64,000 bases of DNA. Source: Opitutaceae bacterium (GTDB lineage Bacteria > Verrucomicrobiota > Verrucomicrobiia > Opitutales > Opitutaceae). Below the pieces are notes generated by a model. The model did not search any database and was not told where the DNA came from. It was given only the letters and a program-made list of their open reading frames with translations. Below, in pieces: positions 33,272 through 41,458 of the stretch. The translations under genes and the position numbers were made by a program. The stretch spans positions 1 to 64,000 of the forward strand of contig JAEUGY010000018.1 of NCBI GenBank assembly GCA_016794625.1. The letters run 5' to 3'. The stretch's first letter is position 1. Each line of letters begins with the position of its first letter.

Positions 33272-34222
33272 TCAGCCCGGACCGGTCAACCGTGCACGCC
33301 CGTGTGGCCGGGACAAGTCGAGTTCGGGACCGAGCGGGACGATGCGCGTGGGATTGATTTCGGTGTGAGTGACGTAGTAGTGACGCTTGATGTGCGAGAA
33401 ATCGACGGTGGCAGCGATTCCTGGCACCTGATAGAGATCCATTAGATACGCCTGCAGGTGGGGGTAGCTGGCGATGGAACGCAGGTTGCACTTAAAGTGA
33501 CCGTGGTAGACCGCATTGAATCGCACGAGGGTGCAGAAGAGACGCCAATCGGTTTCAACCGGAGTGGGACCGAACAGGTAGCGTCGCGTGGACAGACGCA
33601 CCTCGAGTTCGTCGAGCGTGGCAAAGACCCGGCGCACGGCCCGTTCATAGGCGGGCTGGCGGGTGGCGAAACCGGCGCGGTACACGCCATTGTTGACCCG
33701 TTCGTAAATCAGCTGGCTGAGTGCCTCCTGTTCGGCGGCGATCGCCGGCGGGAAGAGATCCATGCTCTGGCTCGCAGGCACAAACTCGGAGTTGAACATC
33801 CGGCACAGGTCGTCCTCAGAGTTGTTGACGATCCGCCGAGTCTGCCGATCCCACAGGACCGGCACTGTCCACCGCCCGCGAAACCCCGGGTCGCTGGCTA
33901 GGTAGGCCTCCGAGAGAAAACGGAAACCATTGACCGGATCACCCGCCTGACCCGGTCCATCGCCGAAGGCCCAGCCCCGCTCGTCCCGCACCGGGTCGAC
34001 CACGGTCACGCCGATGGAGGCATCGAGTCCCTTCAGATGCCGCACGATCAGCGAGCGATGGGCCCAGGGGCAGGCGAGCGAGACGTAGAGGTGGTAGCGC
34101 CCGGGCGTCGGCGGGTAGGGCGTCGAGCCATCCGCCCGCACCCAGGCGCGGAAGGCGTCTTCCTGACGCTCGAATTCTCCATCCGAGCTTTGTTCGTTGG
34201 GAAATTGGCCGCGGGTGCTCAC
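33272..34222 (-). CDS. Glutathionyl-hydroquinone reductase, ECM4/YqjG-type GST
   Basis: A 316-residue Xi-class glutathione transferase. The catalytic cysteine lies in the family motif SLACPWAHRSLI (C51 from the chosen start). It is followed by the usual GFRFLSEAYLASDPGFRGRW-like segment and VPVLWDRQTRRIVNNSEDD, and the helical domain with NNGVYRAGFATRQ and FNAVYHGHFKCN. It reduces glutathionyl-hydroquinones and is involved in quinone detoxification. The start is put at GTG 34222 because the region GQFPNE...GEFERQEDAFR aligns with the N-terminus of E. coli YqjG; an ATG at 34336 would add 38 residues. The start faces a divergent hydrolase gene (34345). Confidence 0.88.
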   Translation of the reverse strand: MSTRGQFPNEQSSDGEFERQEDAFRAWVRADGSTPYPPTPGRYHLYVSLACPWAHRSLIVRHLKGLDASIGVTVVDPVRDERGWAFGDGPGQAGDPVNGFRFLSEAYLASDPGFRGRWTVPVLWDRQTRRIVNNSEDDLCRMFNSEFVPASQSMDLFPPAIAAEQEALSQLIYERVNNGVYRAGFATRQPAYERAVRRVFATLDELEVRLSTRRYLFGPTPVETDWRLFCTLVRFNAVYHGHFKCNLRSIASYPHLQAYLMDLYQVPGIAATVDFSHIKRHYYVTHTEINPTRIVPLGPELDLSRPHGRARLTGPG

Positions 34223-34344
34223 CGCGACCACGTTAGCCCCGAATCGCGCCGGATCCAGCCTGTCCTTTGCGGGTCGGCCTGTCCACGAATCAGACAGCGA
34301 CGGCGGGGTTGAGTCACGACGAGGGCCGGGTGTCACTCAGAGGC

Positions 34345-35544
34345 ATGCCCACCCAGGCTCCTGGTTCCCTCCCATGTCTGGCGCGAGTTTTGGTGCTCGC
34401 TTTGTCCCTGGTTTTTCCGGCGCGGCAGGTCCTTGCCCAGGCGCCCGTCAACACCGTCGTCCTCGAGCTTCAGCCCACGAAGGAGTTTCCGCGCAATTCG
34501 GAGGGCTCGTTCATCACGCTCAAATCCGGACGGATCCTCTTTGCCTACACCCAGTTCTATGGAGGAGACCGCGATGAGAGCGCGGCCCGGATTGTGGTGG
34601 TGGCCTCCGATGACGCCGGAAGGTCGTGGAGTCCCAAACCGCGCGTGCTGGTGGAGAACATCGGCGGCGCCAATGTCATGAGTGTTTCCTTTCTGCGCCT
34701 CCAGAACGGCCGGATTGGATTGTTCTACATCAAAAAGCGCAGCCGGATCGAAGGGTATCCAATGGCTCAATTCAGCGAGGACGAGGGCGAAACCTGGAGC
34801 CCGCCCCAGACGGTGGTCAAGGCGCCGGGGTATTTCGAATTGAACAACGACCGGGCCATCCAGCACACCCGCGGGCGCATCATCCTGCCGGTGGGGTCGT
34901 ATCGACTGAAAAGTACAGATACAAGCACCTATGACTCACTCGATTTCCGGGCGATCACGATGTGGTTTGTCTCCGACGACAATGGAACCACCTGGAACGA
35001 GGCTCCGGAGTGGCTCGCGGCGCCCAATCCGAAAACGCGCGAGGGCCTGCAGGAGTCTGGTGTGGTGGAGTTGGCGGACGGCTCCTTGCTCGGCTGGTTC
35101 CGCACCGACCAGGGCTCGCAGTATATGGCGCGTTCGCAGGACATCGCGGAATCGTGGACACCGGCGGCGCCTTCCGAGTTGAAGTCGCCGACGTCGTGTG
35201 CCGCGATCAAGCGTCTGCCGGGTTCAGCCACGCTCCTGGCGGTTTGGAATGATTTCAGCGGAGCGTTTCCGGTGCCCACCCTGAAGGTCACGGATCCCGC
35301 GCTCCAGCGACGCATGGCCAATCGCCGGACGCCCCTCGTGGTGGGGTTGTCGACTGATGGCGGACGGACTTGGCCGCAGCGCCGGTTGCTGGAAGGCGAG
35401 CCCGATGGCTGGTATTGCTACACCGCGGTGCACTTCGTCGATGGGGCCGTGCTGATGGCGTATTGTGCGGGTGATCAGAAGGTGGGTGGCTTGAATCGCC
35501 TGCGCATGCGGCGGATTGATCTCGAATGGATTGCGGGCAAGTGA
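34345..35544 (+). CDS. BNR-repeat exo-glycosidase, sialidase-superfamily (non-canonical)
   Basis: A 399-residue exported beta-propeller protein. A signal peptide (about residues 9-27, LARVLVLALSLVFPARQVLA) precedes propeller blades with Asp-boxes SDDAGRSW, SEDEGETW, SDDNGTTW and STDGGRTW. The first strand reads RNSEGSFITLKSGRILFAYT in place of the YRIP/FRIP motif of true sialidases. This variant is widespread in glycan-degrading Verrucomicrobia and Planctomycetes; the substrate has not been settled to my knowledge. The C-terminal block GWYCYTAVHFVDGAVLMAYC could supply active-site residues. A sodium:solute symporter gene follows 72 bases downstream on the same strand and may import the product. 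The start is the ATG at 34345. Confidence 0.82.
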   Translation: MPTQAPGSLPCLARVLVLALSLVFPARQVLAQAPVNTVVLELQPTKEFPRNSEGSFITLKSGRILFAYTQFYGGDRDESAARIVVVASDDAGRSWSPKPRVLVENIGGANVMSVSFLRLQNGRIGLFYIKKRSRIEGYPMAQFSEDEGETWSPPQTVVKAPGYFELNNDRAIQHTRGRIILPVGSYRLKSTDTSTYDSLDFRAITMWFVSDDNGTTWNEAPEWLAAPNPKTREGLQESGVVELADGSLLGWFRTDQGSQYMARSQDIAESWTPAAPSELKSPTSCAAIKRLPGSATLLAVWNDFSGAFPVPTLKVTDPALQRRMANRRTPLVVGLSTDGGRTWPQRRLLEGEPDGWYCYTAVHFVDGAVLMAYCAGDQKVGGLNRLRMRRIDLEWIAGK

Positions 35545-35616
35545 GGTCTCGCTGCTGCCTCCGCCTTCCTCGTTGCCTCGGCCCCCACGCCGGGGTGGCT
35601 GAAACCGTTTCTCCGC

Positions 35617-37143
35617 ATGCAGGCTGACTTTTCGTTTTTCCACTACGCGATCCTGGTTCTCTATGTGGCCGCGAGCCTCGCGCTGGGCCTGTGGTTCGCG
35701 CGGGGCCAGCGCAGCGCGGAAGGCTACTACATGGCCGGGCGCTCGGCGCCGTGGTGGGCGGCCGCGATTTCCATCATTAGCTCGGACATCACGGCGGTCA
35801 GCTACCTGGGTTGCGCTGCGTTGGTGTTCACCAACGACCTGCAGCTGCTGATCGGCACCTTCACGCTGCCGCTGGCGGCGGTGTTTGTCAGCGTGGTCTT
35901 CGTGCCGTTCCTGGCCCGGAGGAAGGCCTTTACGGTGTATGAGTTTCTCGAACAACGCTTCGGTCGCGGGGTGCGCACCATGGCGTCGGGGCTGTTTCTC
36001 CTGACCCGGGGCAGCCATCTTGCCGTCGCGCTCTATGCGGCGGCGCTGGTCACGTCGCAGGTCATCGGTCTGTCGCTGGGCGGGTGCCTGTTGCTCATCG
36101 GCGGGCTGACCACCCTCTACACCGTGCTCGGTGGCATGAAGGCCGTGCTGTGGACCGACGTGGTGCAGTTTTTCGTGCTGATGGGTGGAGTGCTGGCGGT
36201 GCTGGCGGGCATCGCCTATCAGTTCGACTGGAATCTCGCGGAGATCTGGCGCATTGCCTCCGAGCCCGTGCCGGCCGGCGCGCCGTGGCTGCACGGAAAA
36301 GTCGAGACGGCGGGTCATACCCGGTTGATCGATCTCTCGATCAACCTCACGCAGATGAACCTCTGGGCGATTGCGATCAGCTCGTTTCTTCAATCGATCG
36401 GTTCCTATGGCAGCGACCAGGTGCTGGTGCAGCGCTACCTCTCGGCCGGTTCGCAGCGACAGATGGTGTGGTCGCTGCTCGGCGGTGGCCTGCTGATCGT
36501 GCCGGTGAACATGCTCTTGTTCGCGACGGGCGTCTTTCTTGTGGCCTACTATTCCCATTTTCTCGGCTCGCCGGGTCACGCCTGGGTGGCGGAACTCACC
36601 GACGCCAACCGCGTCATGGCTCACTTCATCGGGCACGGTTTGCCGGGAGCGCTCGGCGCTCTGGTGCTGGCGGGGCTCTTTGCCGGCACGATGTCGAGCT
36701 TCTCCGCCGGCCTGCATTCCCTCAGCACGGCGACCTATGCCGACTTTCTCGCGCTCATTCGCTCCCGGCGCACGGACGACCGGCGCGACGTGCAGGTGGC
36801 GAAGCGGGTGACCGCCGCGTGGGGCGTGGCCATCGTCGGAGCGGCGCTGCTCCTGGGTGGCCATGACACGATCTTCGCCATCCTGGCGAAGGTCATGAGC
36901 CCCTTCTCCGGGCCGCTGGTCGGCATTTTCCTTCTCGGCATGCTCTCCCGGCGGGCCACCACCCTGGGGGCGTGGGGCGGAACCCTGGCGGGTGCGGCGG
37001 CCACGGTGGCCGTGACGCAGTTCACCCGTATCCACTGGCTGTGGTACTATGTGGTGGGATCGGTCGTCACGCTCGCGCTGGGATACCTGCTGAGCTGGAT
37101 CCCGCGGGAGGCGCGAGCGACGCTGCCCACGCCCGGACGGTGA
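35617..37143 (+). CDS. Sodium:solute symporter (SSS family)
   Basis: A 508-residue inner-membrane symporter of the SSS/SLC5 family, close to the usual 500-550 residues and with about 13 hydrophobic helices. Family blocks include GYYMAGRSAPWWAAAISIIS near residues 36-55, TVYEFLEQRFG (about 108-118), GGLTTLYTVLGGMKAVLWTD (about 162-181) and AGLFAGTMSSFSAGLHSLST (about 352-371). These match members that import sialic acid, myo-inositol or other sugars with sodium. Following directly after a BNR-type exo-glycosidase, it likely imports the monosaccharide released by it. Which sugar cannot be read from the sequence. The start ATG at 35617 gives a typical cytoplasm-short N-terminus before helix 1. 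Confidence 0.9.
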   Translation: MQADFSFFHYAILVLYVAASLALGLWFARGQRSAEGYYMAGRSAPWWAAAISIISSDITAVSYLGCAALVFTNDLQLLIGTFTLPLAAVFVSVVFVPFLARRKAFTVYEFLEQRFGRGVRTMASGLFLLTRGSHLAVALYAAALVTSQVIGLSLGGCLLLIGGLTTLYTVLGGMKAVLWTDVVQFFVLMGGVLAVLAGIAYQFDWNLAEIWRIASEPVPAGAPWLHGKVETAGHTRLIDLSINLTQMNLWAIAISSFLQSIGSYGSDQVLVQRYLSAGSQRQMVWSLLGGGLLIVPVNMLLFATGVFLVAYYSHFLGSPGHAWVAELTDANRVMAHFIGHGLPGALGALVLAGLFAGTMSSFSAGLHSLSTATYADFLALIRSRRTDDRRDVQVAKRVTAAWGVAIVGAALLLGGHDTIFAILAKVMSPFSGPLVGIFLLGMLSRRATTLGAWGGTLAGAAATVAVTQFTRIHWLWYYVVGSVVTLALGYLLSWIPREARATLPTPGR

Positions 37144-37231
37144 TGACGGCCCAGGCTGTGGCCCCCGGGTGACCACGCTGGGTGAGAGCGGGCCATCCGG
37201 CGACCACGACCTGAAGGCGTGCGACCGCGCC

Positions 37232-38131
37232 TTACGGCACGAGCACCGTGTCGATCACATGAACGACGCCGTTCACCGCGCGAACGTCCGCGGCCACGAC
37301 GGTCGATGTATTGATGCGCACCGTACCGCCCGTCAGAGTGACCGTGAGGGAACGTCCGGTCAGCAGGGTGGGGGCGGTTTGACCATTGGTCAGCTGGGTC
37401 GAGAGGACCTGAGTGCCGACCACGTGGTAGCGCAGCACATCGGCCAACTGGGCGGGATTGGCCAGCAGCGCGTTGAGCGTCGCCGCAGGGAGTTTGGCAA
37501 ACGCCTCATTGGTTGGCGCAAACACTGTAAACGAACCACCGGCCGCGAGGGCGGCGTCGAGACCCGTGAGACGCAGGGCGGTGACCAGCGTGCTGAGGGA
37601 GGGCGTGGCCGCGGCCAATCCACTGATGCTCTGCGAGGTCTGACCCGCGCCTACGGCCCCGTATTCATAGGTCTCCAGCAGCACCGCGCCGGTCGCGGCC
37701 GAAGCCTGGGCGGAGCCGAGCTGGGCGGTGTAGGCGCCGGCGGGCAGGCCGATGAGCACGGCCGCCTCATTGGCGCTACCCAGGGCGAAGGCGCCGGCGG
37801 CGTTGGATACCGTCGTGAGCAGCGCCAGATTGGGGGCCGTGCCGACATTGTCATTGGCGGCGATCACCGTGCCCTGGGCGTCCTGGACCTTCAGGGTGGG
37901 ATCCGCCAGCGTGCCGGTGACGCCGAACTGCCCGAGGGTCGGTCCGACCCCGCGGAGCAGCACCCAGCGCAGTTGTCCGGGCGGGGCCTGGACCACGAAT
38001 CCAGAGATCATCGTATGACTGCCCGAACCCGCCACGCCACGCGTGGAAGAGTTGACCAAACTGCTGGTCTGAGCCGAAGCGGTGCCGGCGAAGAGAGCGA
38101 GGCCCGCGAGTGCAACGAGAGAAGACTTCAT
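37232..38131 (-). CDS. Exported fasciclin (FAS1) domain protein
   Basis: A 299-residue protein with a clear signal peptide (KSSLVALAGLALFAGTASAQ). The first half (about residues 22-150) is a beta-sandwich-like domain with the repeated Verrucomicrobia-type pattern MISGFVV, LLRGVGPTLGQFGVTGTLAD and VIAANDN. The second half (about 163-299) is a fasciclin domain: LSTLVTALRLTGLDAAL, FTVFAPTNEAFAKLP, LRYHVVGTQVLSTQL, and the closing VNGVVHVIDTVLVP. FAS1 domains mediate adhesion, so this is likely a secreted or surface cell-adhesion protein. The start is the ATG at 38131. It is convergent with the symporter gene and divergent from the histidine kinase gene. Confidence 0.88.
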   Translation of the reverse strand: MKSSLVALAGLALFAGTASAQTSSLVNSSTRGVAGSGSHTMISGFVVQAPPGQLRWVLLRGVGPTLGQFGVTGTLADPTLKVQDAQGTVIAANDNVGTAPNLALLTTVSNAAGAFALGSANEAAVLIGLPAGAYTAQLGSAQASAATGAVLLETYEYGAVGAGQTSQSISGLAAATPSLSTLVTALRLTGLDAALAAGGSFTVFAPTNEAFAKLPAATLNALLANPAQLADVLRYHVVGTQVLSTQLTNGQTAPTLLTGRSLTVTLTGGTVRINTSTVVAADVRAVNGVVHVIDTVLVP

Positions 38132-38585
38132 GGGAGTAAACAATAGAGGATGGTTCGTAGTGGATTGAGCCGGGTGGCCGGAGCGAACCCCAGTCACGTC
38201 GGTGTTGGGGCAACGCCTGAGTCCCCTTCCTTGGATGCGGCGGCCCGGTGGATTTTTCCGGGGAATTTGCGCCGGATTTCCACTTGCGAAGCGCGTGGTT
38301 TTGACAGGCAACGCCGACACGGAACGCCCCCTCCGTTCCACCTGCTTTGCGTTCAGGTGTTTGGGCGACGAGCAGGTGCGTTGCCGCTCTTTGCCTCCCC
38401 GATTGAGCTCAGATCCAACGGCCGGGGCGGTCGGACCGGGAAGATCCGAGCGCGCCGTCGCCTTGGGGAAAACGATTCGCCCGCCGGCCCGCATGTTTGC
38501 GCTTGAGGTTGGCTCGATTGAGGAACTCCGTTCGTCCATTGCCACCTCGTTGGCCGCTCCTTGGCTCCGCAACCCAATCGACACG
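38132..38585. other. Gene-free divergent intergenic region
   Basis: The 454 bases between the divergent fasciclin and histidine kinase genes hold no ORF, hairpin or repeat that I can support. Promoters for both genes are expected here. An isolated TTGACA (38301-38306) has no matching -10 element. Confidence 0.6.
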
Positions 38586-40625
38586 ATGATTTTGATCCGG
38601 CTCATGTGTTTCCTCGCTTGTTTGCCGCTGGCCTCGGCGGCGGAGCCGCTCCGCAGTTTTGCGGCGGTGCGAGCCCTGACCCATGAAGCCGCCGCCATGG
38701 CCCTGCCGGTCGAGGTGGAGGCGGCGGTCTTGGGTGCGGATCCCGCCTCCGCCTTGAGTCTCTTTCTGCATGACGGCACCGCGGGCTGTTATGTGAAACT
38801 GCGGCCGGAGGCGGAACCGATGCACCTCACGCCCGGCACGCGGGTGCGGGTGGTGGGTGTTTCCATGGCGCTTGGATACTATCCGAGCGTGGAACGCGCG
38901 CGTGTCGAGGTGGTCGGGCCCGGCAGCCTGCCGACGCCTCTGCGGTTGGAAGCGGATCGTATCTTTGCGCCGGAACTCGACTCGGCCTGGGTGGTGGTTC
39001 CGGCGATGATGGTAGGGTATGAAGCGAAAGACGAGCGGGTGACCCTGGACCTCGAAGTCTACGGCCTGCCCTTCAAGGCGGAACTTCCGTTGGAAGAACG
39101 GGCGGAGGAACAGGCGGCAGAGTTGATGCAGCGGCCGGTGCTACTGCGGGGGGTGCTGGGGACGATTTTCAACCGTCAGCGCCAGATGACGGACCGCCAC
39201 TTTTTTGTCTCCTCGTTTGCGGCGATTGAGCCCGTGCTTTTGCCTGCCGAAGGGGCGGAGGCTCCTCTGATCCGGATCAGCCAGATGTTGACCGCCGGTT
39301 TTGGTCCGCACACCCACATCCAGGTGGAGGGCGTCGTCACCCAAGCGGCGGCCAAGGGGTTCTACCTGAGGGACGAGACCGGCAGCACGCTGGTCATAGC
39401 GGCGAGAGGAAGGCGCTTCCCGCCCGGAACACGGGTGCGGGTGGATGGCTTTGCCAGCGTCGCTCCGTACCGGCCGGTCTTGCGGGCTGCATCGGTCGTG
39501 GAACGCGAGAACACGCCACCGCCCCGGCCGGTTCCGTTTGTGTACAAGCGCGCGGATTTGCCGAAAATGCAGGCCGAGCTGGTCACGCTGGAGGCGCGTT
39601 TCCTGGCGCGGCAGGAAGGGCGTTCAGAGGTCATCCTCGAGTGCCAGACCGATCAACAGATCTTCGAGGTCCTGCTGCCCCTGCGAGGCGGTGCGTTGCC
39701 CCGACTGACGGTGGGGGACCGCCTGCGCCTCGTGGGTATCTGCGAGCTTACCACGACCCATGCTTTGCCGCGGATTGGCTGGGTGGACGGGTTCCGTCTG
39801 CATCTTTCCGGACCAGAAGGGGCCGAGGTGATTGCGAAGGCTCCGTGGTGGACGCCCCGGCGCCTGCTCGTGGCGCTGGGAGTGATGAGCGCCGTGGCCT
39901 TCGTTGGATTGGCCGGCACCTGGGTCCTGCGCCGACGGGTGCGCCGGCAGATGGAGATCATCGGCGACAGTTTGCGGGCGGAGGCCGTGGGCAAGGAACG
40001 CGACCGGATCGCACGCGATCTGCACGACACGCTCGAGCAGCAACTGTCCGGAGTGGCGCTGCAACTGGACGGGCTCGATGACGTGGTGAAGGGCAATCCT
40101 GCGGCGGCGTCCAAAGTGCTGCTGGTTGCCCGACGGATGCTGCGCTACACGCGGTTGGAAGCCCGGCGTTCGGTCTGGGACTTGCGCTCAAAGATTCTCG
40201 AGGAACAGGGATTGCTTGCCGCCTTGCGCGACATGGTCGAATCGTCCGCCGGACCGGCGGGGCCAAAACTGGAGGTGCAGGTGGTCGGCGGGGAGCGCGG
40301 CCATCCGGCTGGCCTGGAGTTCCATCTCTTTCGCATCGCCCAGGAGGCACTGGCCAATGCGATCAAACATGGTGAAGCCCGCACGATCGTCATCCGGCTG
40401 GAAAACACCCCGGGATGCTTTCGCCTGAGCGTGTGTGACGATGGCCGTGGGTTTGATCCCCAGGCGAAACTGGGTGCGCCCGGACCTCACTTCGGACTGC
40501 TGGGCATGCGGGAACGAGCGGCGAAGGCCGGGGTGGAGCTGAATGTGGACAGCGCACCGGGAAAGGGTTGCACGATCAGCGTCACCGTGACGGAGTCCCG
40601 GGAACCGATCGCTTCTCATCCATGA
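38586..40625 (+). CDS. Membrane sensor histidine kinase (NarL-type, HisKA_3)
   Basis: A 679-residue sensor kinase. It has an N-terminal signal/first membrane segment (about residues 1-18, ILIRLMCFLACLPLASA) and a long periplasmic part (about 19-415) built of beta-rich OB-fold-like repeats (TPGTRVRVVGVSMA; IQVEGVVTQAAAKGFYLRDE; PPGTRVRVDGFASVAPYRP). The second membrane helix follows at about 420-440 (LLVALGVMSAVAFVGLAGTW). The cytoplasmic part has the HisKA_3 phosphoacceptor box ERDRIARDLHDTLEQQL with H480 and a HATPase_c domain (NAIKHGEARTIVIRL; DDGRGFDP; GLLGMRERA). It would phosphorylate the response regulator encoded next, with which it overlaps by four bases (40622-40625). Sensing of a glycan or periplasmic ligand by the OB-like region is inference. 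Start: ATG 38586, directly before the hydrophobic segment. Confidence 0.9.
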   Translation: MILIRLMCFLACLPLASAAEPLRSFAAVRALTHEAAAMALPVEVEAAVLGADPASALSLFLHDGTAGCYVKLRPEAEPMHLTPGTRVRVVGVSMALGYYPSVERARVEVVGPGSLPTPLRLEADRIFAPELDSAWVVVPAMMVGYEAKDERVTLDLEVYGLPFKAELPLEERAEEQAAELMQRPVLLRGVLGTIFNRQRQMTDRHFFVSSFAAIEPVLLPAEGAEAPLIRISQMLTAGFGPHTHIQVEGVVTQAAAKGFYLRDETGSTLVIAARGRRFPPGTRVRVDGFASVAPYRPVLRAASVVERENTPPPRPVPFVYKRADLPKMQAELVTLEARFLARQEGRSEVILECQTDQQIFEVLLPLRGGALPRLTVGDRLRLVGICELTTTHALPRIGWVDGFRLHLSGPEGAEVIAKAPWWTPRRLLVALGVMSAVAFVGLAGTWVLRRRVRRQMEIIGDSLRAEAVGKERDRIARDLHDTLEQQLSGVALQLDGLDDVVKGNPAAASKVLLVARRMLRYTRLEARRSVWDLRSKILEEQGLLAALRDMVESSAGPAGPKLEVQVVGGERGHPAGLEFHLFRIAQEALANAIKHGEARTIVIRLENTPGCFRLSVCDDGRGFDPQAKLGAPGPHFGLLGMRERAAKAGVELNVDSAPGKGCTISVTVTESREPIASHP

Positions 40626-41248
40626 AAACCCAACGTATCCGAATCTTGGTGGTCGATGATCACTTCATGGTCCGGGTGGGGCTGAACAGCGCGCTCGCAA
40701 GCGAGTCCGATCTACAGGTTGTGGGCGAGGCGCGCGACGGAGCGGAAGCCATTGCCGAGCATGCACGACTCCGTCCCGATGTCGTTCTGATGGATGGCAT
40801 TCTGCCCGATCTGCATGGCATTGAGGTCACCCGTCGCATTTGTCTGTCGCATCCGGAGGCCCGGGTCATTCTGGTTTCGATCAACGACACGGCGGAGGAT
40901 GTTCACCGCGCGATGGAGGCGGGCGCGTGCGGCTACATCCCGAAGTCCTGCGAAAAGGACACCATTGTCCGGGCCATTCGTGCCGTGGCCGACGGAGAGC
41001 ATTTTCTTCTGCCCAACCTTGCGCGCAAGCTGGCGGATCGAAAGTCCCGGGTCGGTCTGAGCGCCCGCGAGTCCGAGGTCTTGCGTTTGATCGCCCAAGG
41101 CAAGGCGAACAAGCAGATCGCAGCGTCGCTCGGCTTGAGCGAAGCGACCGTCAAGACTCACATCGCCCATATCTTCTCCAAACTTGATGCGCCGGACCGC
41201 ACGCGGGCGGTGACGGTGGCGATGGAGCGCGGGCTTCTGCGGATGTAG
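40622..41248 (+). CDS. NarL/FixJ-family response regulator
   Basis: A 208-residue two-domain regulator. The receiver domain (about residues 1-125) has the acidic pocket VVDDH (D12, D13), the phosphoacceptor D58 in VVLMDGILPD, and the conserved lysine in YIPKSCEKD. The C-terminal LuxR-type helix-turn-helix (about 145-206) contains LSARESEVLRLIAQGKANKQ and the recognition helix SLGLSEATVKTHIAHIF. Its start overlaps the kinase stop (ATGA), so kinase and regulator are translationally coupled. The TonB receptor gene begins 210 bases downstream and is the likely target, together with the genes that follow. Confidence 0.94.
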   Translation: MKTQRIRILVVDDHFMVRVGLNSALASESDLQVVGEARDGAEAIAEHARLRPDVVLMDGILPDLHGIEVTRRICLSHPEARVILVSINDTAEDVHRAMEAGACGYIPKSCEKDTIVRAIRAVADGEHFLLPNLARKLADRKSRVGLSARESEVLRLIAQGKANKQIAASLGLSEATVKTHIAHIFSKLDAPDRTRAVTVAMERGLLRM

Positions 41249-41458
41249 GTATCCTCCGGATGGCAGAGGGGTGGGGGTCTCCGGTCCTTCCGGGCCCCAT
41301 CCCCCTAAAGGATGATGGTGGCCCCGTTGATTGGTTTCGCGGGAGCAACATTGTCCCTGCTTGGGACGTGTCGGCTGCTTTCGCCGGCACCTCCTGACCC
41401 GGCTGCAAACCTCCCCGGGGTCCTCCGCGTCTCGGCCCACCTACCCACCCCAGAACGA

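Noticed and set aside
35224..37176. Long minus-strand open frame of 650 codons across the symporter gene
   Set aside because: It is Arg/His/Gln-rich with no family features and lies antisense to a clear SSS symporter; in GC-rich DNA such antisense frames are expected.
38301..38306. TTGACA as a -35 box for the histidine kinase gene
   Set aside because: No -10-like hexamer at 16-18 bases, and the position is about 280 bases before the start.
41249..41458. Riboswitch upstream of the TonB receptor (41459)
   Set aside because: No conserved aptamer core could be seen; the two-component system just upstream is a simpler explanation for regulation.
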